Shown: positions 42,972 through 46,963 of the stretch, in pieces | Numbering within the stretch: position 1 is the first letter of the stretch | How the letters are laid out: each line of letters starts with the position of its first letter | From: Kitasatospora griseola | Lineage (GTDB): Bacteria > Actinomycetota > Actinomycetes > Streptomycetales > Streptomycetaceae | Direction: 5' to 3' | Length of the DNA: 46,963 bases | Assembly: GCF_014648555.1 (NCBI RefSeq) | Contig: NZ_BMRI01000010.1 | Coordinates: 140,444-187,406 of the forward strand | Notes under the pieces: model-generated | What the model was told of the DNA's origin: nothing | Database searches by the model: none | Seen by the model: only the letters and a program-made list of their open reading frames with translations | Made by a program: the position numbers and the translations under genes

Positions 42972-42989
42972 ATGTGAGCTGCGTCACAT
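42972..42989. promoter_or_regulatory. Crp-like palindromic site
   Basis: ATGTGA-N6-TCACAT is a perfect palindrome matching the classic Crp pattern TGTGA-N6-TCACA, and also the Streptomyces Crp motif GTG-N6-GNCAC as I recall it. It lies 75 bases before the glutamine-synthetase-like gene and 112 bases before the divergent tetR. Confidence 0.55.
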
Positions 42990-43063
42990 TCAGGTTTGCA
43001 CGGACGAGTGACGTCTCGGCCCGGTCGCCCGCGCACCGCATCGCCGCAGGCCAGCATGGGCGC

Positions 43064-44374
43064 ATGAGCACCGTGAAGCCGCGCGCCGAGCGCGCCGCCG
43101 AGGCCCGGTTGGCCGCCACCAGGATCGAGGCCGAGGGCGTCGACGGGGTGATCGTCGGCTGGGTCGACAACTCCGGGGTCACCCGGGTCAAGTCCGTGCC
43201 CGTCCGCGGCCTGGAGAGCGCCGCCCGGTGGGGCGTCGGCGCCGCGCCCTGCTTCGACGCGTTCCTGGTCGACGACTCGCTCGCCCCGTCCGGCAGCCCG
43301 GTCGGCGACCTGCGGCTGGTGCCCGACCTGGCGGCCCTGCACCGGCTCGCCGCCCAGCCCGGCTGGGCCTGGGCCCCCGGCGACCGCTGGACCCAGCAGG
43401 GCGAGCCGCACCCCGGCTGCCAGCGCCGGTTCGCCCGCCGCACCGCCGAGGCACTCGTCGAGCGCGGGCTGACGGTGCAGGCCGGCATCGAGGTCGAGTG
43501 GATCGTCGAGGGCGGCGAGGCCGGCCCCGCGTACGGCATGCGCCGCCTGATCGGGAACAGCGACTACCTGCGCGACCTGCTGCGCACGCTGCGCGAGCAG
43601 AAGGTGACGGTGCTCCAGCTGCACCCCGAGTACAGCGACGGCCAGTTCGAACTGTCGGTCGCCCCCGGCGGGCCGGTCGAGGCCGCCGACACCGCCCTGC
43701 TGGTCCGGCACACCGTGCAGGCCGTCTCGCTGCGGCACGGGCTGCGCGCGAGCTTCGCGCCGCTGGTCGCCGCCGACGGCGTCGGCAACGGCGGCCACCT
43801 GCACCTGAGCCTGTGGCGCGACGGCCAGAACCTGGGTCACGGCGGCAGCGGCCCGCACGGCCTCACCCGGGAGATGGAGGCGTTCCTCGCCGGGGTGCTG
43901 GCCGAACTGCCCGCGCTGCTCGCGCTCGGCGCCCCGTCGGTGGCCAGCTACCTGCGGCTGGTGCCCGGCCACTGGTCGGGCCCGCACCGCTGCTGGGGGC
44001 TGGAGAACCGGGAGGCCGCGCTGCGGCTGATCACCGGCTCGGCCCCCGAGCAGGCCAACGCCGAGATCAAGTGCTTCGACGCCGCCGCCAACCCCTACCT
44101 GGCGGTCGGCGGCGTGCTGGCCGCCGGCCTGGCCGGCCTCGGCGACGCACTGCGACTGCCCGCCGAGACCACCGGCGACCCCGACGGCGTCGCCGAACGG
44201 CTGCCCGCCACGCTCGGCCAGGCGGTGGACGCGCTGCGCAAGTCCCAGGTGCTGCGCGCCGCGATGGGGGAGTCGCTGTGGCAGGCGGTGATCGACGTCC
44301 GGGAGGCGGAGATCGCCCGATTCGCGGACCGCCGCCCGGCGGAGATCATCGAGGCGGTCCGCTACCGGTACTGA
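43064..44374 (+). CDS. glutamine-synthetase-family protein
   Basis: A 436-residue protein of the glutamine synthetase superfamily from ATG 43064. The N-terminal beta-grasp (GVDGVIVGWVDNSGVTRVK) is present. Metal ligands are visible: Glu143 and Glu145 in GIEVEW, Glu189 and Glu196 in EYSDGQFE, and His245 in GNGGHLHLS. GPHRCWGLENREAALRL carries the ATP/glutamate arginines. These support an active ligase. Its sequence is unlike GlnA or GlnII, so it is more likely a gamma-glutamyl-polyamine or gamma-glutamylamide synthetase (GlnA2/GlnA3/PuuA-like). No strong ribosome site precedes the ATG. A Crp-like site lies upstream. Confidence 0.85.
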   Translation: MSTVKPRAERAAEARLAATRIEAEGVDGVIVGWVDNSGVTRVKSVPVRGLESAARWGVGAAPCFDAFLVDDSLAPSGSPVGDLRLVPDLAALHRLAAQPGWAWAPGDRWTQQGEPHPGCQRRFARRTAEALVERGLTVQAGIEVEWIVEGGEAGPAYGMRRLIGNSDYLRDLLRTLREQKVTVLQLHPEYSDGQFELSVAPGGPVEAADTALLVRHTVQAVSLRHGLRASFAPLVAADGVGNGGHLHLSLWRDGQNLGHGGSGPHGLTREMEAFLAGVLAELPALLALGAPSVASYLRLVPGHWSGPHRCWGLENREAALRLITGSAPEQANAEIKCFDAAANPYLAVGGVLAAGLAGLGDALRLPAETTGDPDGVAERLPATLGQAVDALRKSQVLRAAMGESLWQAVIDVREAEIARFADRRPAEIIEAVRYRY

Positions 44375-44375
44375 C

Positions 44376-44391
44376 GCCCCGCCGGCGGGGC
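44376..44391. terminator. short bidirectional hairpin
   Basis: GCCCCGCCGGCGGGGC is self-complementary and fills the gap between the glutamine-synthetase-like gene and the converging membrane protein gene. Confidence 0.5.
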
Positions 44392-44396
44392 CGCGC

Positions 44397-45608
44397 TCAG
44401 CTCGGCGCCGGCACCGTCCAGCCCGGGCACAGCGCGATCGCGGTCAGCTGATCCAGCGTCAGCAGCGGAGCCTGCCCGGCGTCGGGGTTGCCCGCGCCCG
44501 CCGGGTTGACCGCCGTGACCCGGACGCGGGCGCCGTCGGAGCGCAGCACGTCGACGATCGTCTCGGTGGCGCCCTGGGCGTTCGGGACCGGGCGGGCGGT
44601 GACGCTGCGGACCAGGGTGCCGTCCGGCAGCGCGGGGGCGCCCGCGAACCACTCCCGCACCGGCGCGCCGGCCTGCTCCTGCTGGACGGTCAGGTCGACC
44701 GTCCGTCCGCCGTCGGCCAGCGTCGCCGACTGCAGCTGACCGCTGTCGGTGCTGGACAGCACCTTCAGCCCGGCCGGCAGCAGATCGGGCTGCTTCGTCC
44801 GGCCGCCCGCGGGGTTCGACGTCCGGTGTGTGGCCGGTCGCAGCGCATCGAAGGCACGCCACCAAGGGTCGACGGCCAGCGCACGGAGCCGGTCGACGGA
44901 CAGCAGCGGGTCCGGCCGGGTCGGATCGCCCGACGTCGTCAGGGAGTTGAACGACGCGACGGTGATCCGCATCCCGTCCGGGGCGTTCAGCTCCACCTCG
45001 GTGAACTTCTTCTTCGGCTCGGGGTCCGGGGCGGTGAACTCCGTGACGGCCACCTTGGTGCCGTCGGGTTCGACCGTCTCCTGGCACTCCACCCCCTTGA
45101 TGGGGTAGCCGGGGCACGCGCGCGACGGCCCCCACCCGGTGGTGTTCATGATGTTCACCGTCAGCAGGCTCGGTCCGTGCCCGTCCTCCAGCGTCAGTTC
45201 GGCCCGCGCGATCCCGGACTCGAAGGCGGCCGTGCCGTGCGTCGTCCCGGTGGAGCGGACGATCCGCAGATCCGCCGGCAGCCGCTCCGCCACCGCCGAG
45301 ACCAGGTGCGCCTCCTGCGGGATCCGGCCGGCGTCCGGCGTGTCGCTGACGGGCGGGGACGGGACGGGCGAGGCCGCCGGCCCCGTGCTGTTCGTCTGCA
45401 GCGCGGACGGCAGGACGGCGGCGCCCAGCCCGCTCACCGCCAGCACGGCCGCGGCCGCGCCCAGCGCCAGCCGGCGACGCTGACGGCGGCGGCCCCGGGT
45501 CGCGCCGCCCATGGCCAGTCGCGGGGTGTCCGGGACGAAGCTCTCCCCGGTCTCGTGGAAGACCTGGCAGAGCCGGTCCTCGAAGTCGTGCTCGGGCAGT
45601 GCGGGCAT
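44397..45608 (-). CDS. single-helix membrane protein, probable partner of the adjacent sigma factor
   Basis: A 403-residue protein with a cytoplasmic N-terminus of about 46 residues rich in Arg (TRGRRRQRRR), a membrane helix at about 47-66, a Pro/Ser linker and a large extracytoplasmic domain. The domain has LTLDQLTAIALCPGW at its end and LLSVDRLRALAVDPWW in the middle, a repeated motif (D-x-L-x-A-x-A) suggesting two similar modules. It follows a SigE-family sigma gene on the same strand by 58 bases, the usual place of a membrane anti-sigma factor. The HxxxCxxC zinc motif of ZAS anti-sigma proteins is absent, so this role is inferred from position only. Confidence 0.65.
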   Translation of the reverse strand: MPALPEHDFEDRLCQVFHETGESFVPDTPRLAMGGATRGRRRQRRRLALGAAAAVLAVSGLGAAVLPSALQTNSTGPAASPVPSPPVSDTPDAGRIPQEAHLVSAVAERLPADLRIVRSTGTTHGTAAFESGIARAELTLEDGHGPSLLTVNIMNTTGWGPSRACPGYPIKGVECQETVEPDGTKVAVTEFTAPDPEPKKKFTEVELNAPDGMRITVASFNSLTTSGDPTRPDPLLSVDRLRALAVDPWWRAFDALRPATHRTSNPAGGRTKQPDLLPAGLKVLSSTDSGQLQSATLADGGRTVDLTVQQEQAGAPVREWFAGAPALPDGTLVRSVTARPVPNAQGATETIVDVLRSDGARVRVTAVNPAGAGNPDAGQAPLLTLDQLTAIALCPGWTVPAPS

Positions 45609-45666
45609 GCGTGATCACCGTCTCCGGGGGCAACAGGGGAAGGACAGGACGGGCACCGAACGGGCG

Positions 45667-46203
45667 TCAGCGCCGGGCGAGGTCGGCCAGGCCCTCGCCC
45701 AGCAGGGTCCGCAGCCGGGCCAGCGCCCGGGAGGCCTGGGAACGGACCGCGCCCGGACGGCAGCGCAGGATCTCCGCCGTCTCCTCGACACTGACGTCCT
45801 CCCAGTACCGCAGCACCAGCACCGCACGGTCCCGCGGCGCCAGCTGGGCCAGCGCCTGGAGCAGCGTCATCCGCAGCGTGCTGTCGTCCTGCGGACCCGG
45901 CAGGTCCGGCAGTTCGGCGACCGGGCGCTCGGTCGAACTGCGCCGCCGGTGATGGTCGATGAACTGCCGGTACAACACGCCCTGCGCGTAGCCCGCCGGA
46001 TTCTCGATCGCCCGCCCGCCGAACAACCGCCCAGGGCGACGCCACACCACGTACATCCGGCTCAGCGTCTCCTGCACCAGGTCCTCGGCGAGATGGGTGT
46101 CACCGCCCGTCAGCAGACAGGCCGAACGGTACAGCGCGCCGGACCGGTTGGCGGCGAACTCCGCGTACTCCAGGTCGCCGCTGCGCCCTGCTGCTCCTGC
46201 CAC
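45667..46203 (-). CDS. SigE-family RNA polymerase sigma factor (ECF type)
   Basis: A 178-residue ECF sigma factor from GTG 46203 with GGGGGAG upstream. Region 2 is LEYAEFAANRSGALYRSACL with DTHLAEDLVQETLSRMYVVW (the DLVQETL core-binding helix); region 4 is LAPRDRAVLVLRYWEDVSVEE with EILRCRPGAVRSQASRALARL, the helix-turn-helix that reads the -35. This is the SigE-like Streptomyces group with a shortened linker. It should switch on a regulon under envelope or other stress. Its partner is probably the downstream membrane protein. Confidence 0.92.
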   Translation of the reverse strand: MAGAAGRSGDLEYAEFAANRSGALYRSACLLTGGDTHLAEDLVQETLSRMYVVWRRPGRLFGGRAIENPAGYAQGVLYRQFIDHHRRRSSTERPVAELPDLPGPQDDSTLRMTLLQALAQLAPRDRAVLVLRYWEDVSVEETAEILRCRPGAVRSQASRALARLRTLLGEGLADLARR

Positions 46204-46325
46204 GTCTGCTGTTCTCCCCCGGCTCCGTGCCTTGTCACCCTTCAGACGGAACGGACCGCCGGGGGCGTCACGGGGCCGACGCGGAAATTTCTGCCGGACG
46301 CCGCCGGATCGCGGCGGGTCGGACC

Positions 46326-46955
46326 TCAGCGGGCCGGGCGCTCGCCCGCGCCGCGGCAGAACGGGCAGGCCCGGCTGCCGTGGCAGTCGCCGCAGCGGGC
46401 CCGGCCCTCGGTCCGGCCGCCCCAGGTGACGCCGCCCATCGTCCAACCGCGGCCCCAGCAGCGATCGCACCAGCCCAGGCCCTCGCACTCCGGGCACAGT
46501 TCGTAGCCGGGTTGGACGTCCTCCGGCGCGAGCAGCGGCTCGGGGCGGACGAACACCTCCGGCAGGTGCAGCGCCATCGGCTCCAGGTCGGCCCGGCCCA
46601 GCGTCAGGCCGCGCACCGGGTGGAAGTGCAGCCGGATCGTCATCCCGTCCCGCCACGCGTGCAGGACCTTCGAACCGGTCTCGGTGCGCTCCACCGTCCG
46701 CTGCCAGTCGGCCAGTTCGGACTCGGCCAGGGCCAGCGGGTCGGGGTCGGTCGGGGTGCGGTCGAAGGCGACCTGGCGGTGGTGGCCGAAGCTCAGCGGA
46801 TTGCCGAACGCGGTGATGTCCGGATGCTCCGGCAGCACGGCCGGCGGAGCCATCCCGGGCGCCACCGCCTCCAGCAGCGCCGCGAACTCCGCGTACAGCC
46901 GCTCGCCGCGCCGCCGCAGCTCCTCCGCCGCCCCGGGTATCTCCTCGGCCGCCAT
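46326..46955 (-). CDS. protein with C-terminal DnaJ-like zinc-ribbon (eight cysteines), unknown
   Basis: A 209-residue protein starting at ATG 46955, close to the window edge. The C-terminal 57 residues hold four CxxC pairs: Cys154/157, 163/166, 188/191 and 197/200, with GLG, GRG and GAG turns as in the DnaJ zinc domain (CxxCxGxG). Eight cysteines would bind two zinc ions. The N-terminal 145 residues are mixed, with an LHAWRDGMTIRLHFHPVRGLTLG beta stretch; I recognise no family. The gene reads toward the sigma factor with a 122-base gap, so it may or may not be in the same transcript. Confidence 0.7.
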   Translation of the reverse strand: MAAEEIPGAAEELRRRGERLYAEFAALLEAVAPGMAPPAVLPEHPDITAFGNPLSFGHHRQVAFDRTPTDPDPLALAESELADWQRTVERTETGSKVLHAWRDGMTIRLHFHPVRGLTLGRADLEPMALHLPEVFVRPEPLLAPEDVQPGYELCPECEGLGWCDRCWGRGWTMGGVTWGGRTEGRARCGDCHGSRACPFCRGAGERPAR

Positions 46956-46963
46956 CGTCCGCC

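Noticed and set aside
42981..43000. GlnR box before the glutamine-synthetase-like gene
   Set aside because: GTCAC-N6-GTTTG fits only half of the GTNAC-N6-GAAAC pattern; the Crp-like palindrome overlapping it is far stronger.
43056..43067. A three-codon upstream open frame (ATG...TGA) overlapping the glutamine-synthetase-like start
   Set aside because: Too short to distinguish from chance; no ribosome site or conservation evidence.
1..46963. Mobile elements, CRISPR arrays, prophage or tRNA genes
   Set aside because: No transposase or integrase motifs, regularly spaced repeats, tRNA-like cloverleafs or attachment-like duplications were seen.

Overview
The window is very GC-rich, with Streptomyces-type codon use, strong GGAGG ribosome sites, some apparently leaderless genes and dense tandem operons. 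The gene set (ethylmalonyl-CoA pathway next to psd-pssA, aerobic-style cobalamin genes, GbsR/MarR-ABC pair, SigE-family sigma factor) points to Streptomycetaceae. The crotonyl-CoA carboxylase/reductase (Ccr) carries Asn81, Phe170, Glu171 and His365 at exactly the positions I recall for the Kitasatospora setae enzyme, so Kitasatospora or a close Streptomyces is my best guess. There are no rRNA, tRNA, CRISPR, insertion-sequence or phage signals; this looks like chromosomal, mostly core DNA.

Layout. 1-2.0 kb: the end of a MOSC-domain gene, then cobE-cobC on the minus strand. 2.3-5.9 kb: a plus-strand group of secreted phosphoesterase, MFS transporter, membrane-anchored beta-propeller and small membrane protein. 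5.9-9.1 kb: a GbsR/MarR regulator divergent from a two-gene ABC exporter. 9.1-13.8 kb: secreted tripeptidyl-aminopeptidase-like hydrolase, GntR-OsmC pair, and a two-TM protein with a septum-formation-like domain. 13.9-20.7 kb: a cobalamin operon (cobD, cobQ, chelatase I/D fusion, cobO, cobB) led by a clear cobalamin riboswitch. 21-28.1 kb: lipoprotein, a 1106-residue alpha-helical repeat protein, an anchored alpha/beta hydrolase and a conserved unknown. 28.2-29.7 kb: pssA and psd. 30.2-39.6 kb: the ethylmalonyl-CoA pathway block with a TetR regulator and a double 3-hydroxyacyl-CoA dehydrogenase. 40-47 kb: Uma2 nuclease-like gene, DHA2 efflux pump with its TetR gene, glutamine-synthetase-like gene, SigE-family sigma factor with a membrane partner, and a zinc-ribbon-like protein.

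How the parts fit. The cobalamin operon supplies adenosylcobalamin, and ethylmalonyl-CoA mutase in the carbon block is a B12 enzyme. The carbon block turns acetyl-CoA-derived crotonyl-CoA into ethylmalonyl-CoA, methylsuccinyl-CoA, mesaconyl-CoA, methylmalyl-CoA and then glyoxylate plus propionyl-CoA. This serves growth on C2 units and supplies polyketide extender units. Epimerase, crotonase and cobN are not in the window.

The strongest regulatory signals are the cobalamin riboswitch, a Crp-like palindrome before the glutamine-synthetase-like gene, a palindrome set exactly between the -35 and -10 of the likely ccr promoter, a 14-bp palindrome over the gntR start, and an operator-like palindrome over the -35 of a leaderless ABC promoter. 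I did not find a wholly new multi-gene defence or mobile system. The least-explained items are the 1106-residue repeat protein, the phosphoesterase-transporter-propeller group, and the eight-cysteine protein beside the sigma factor.
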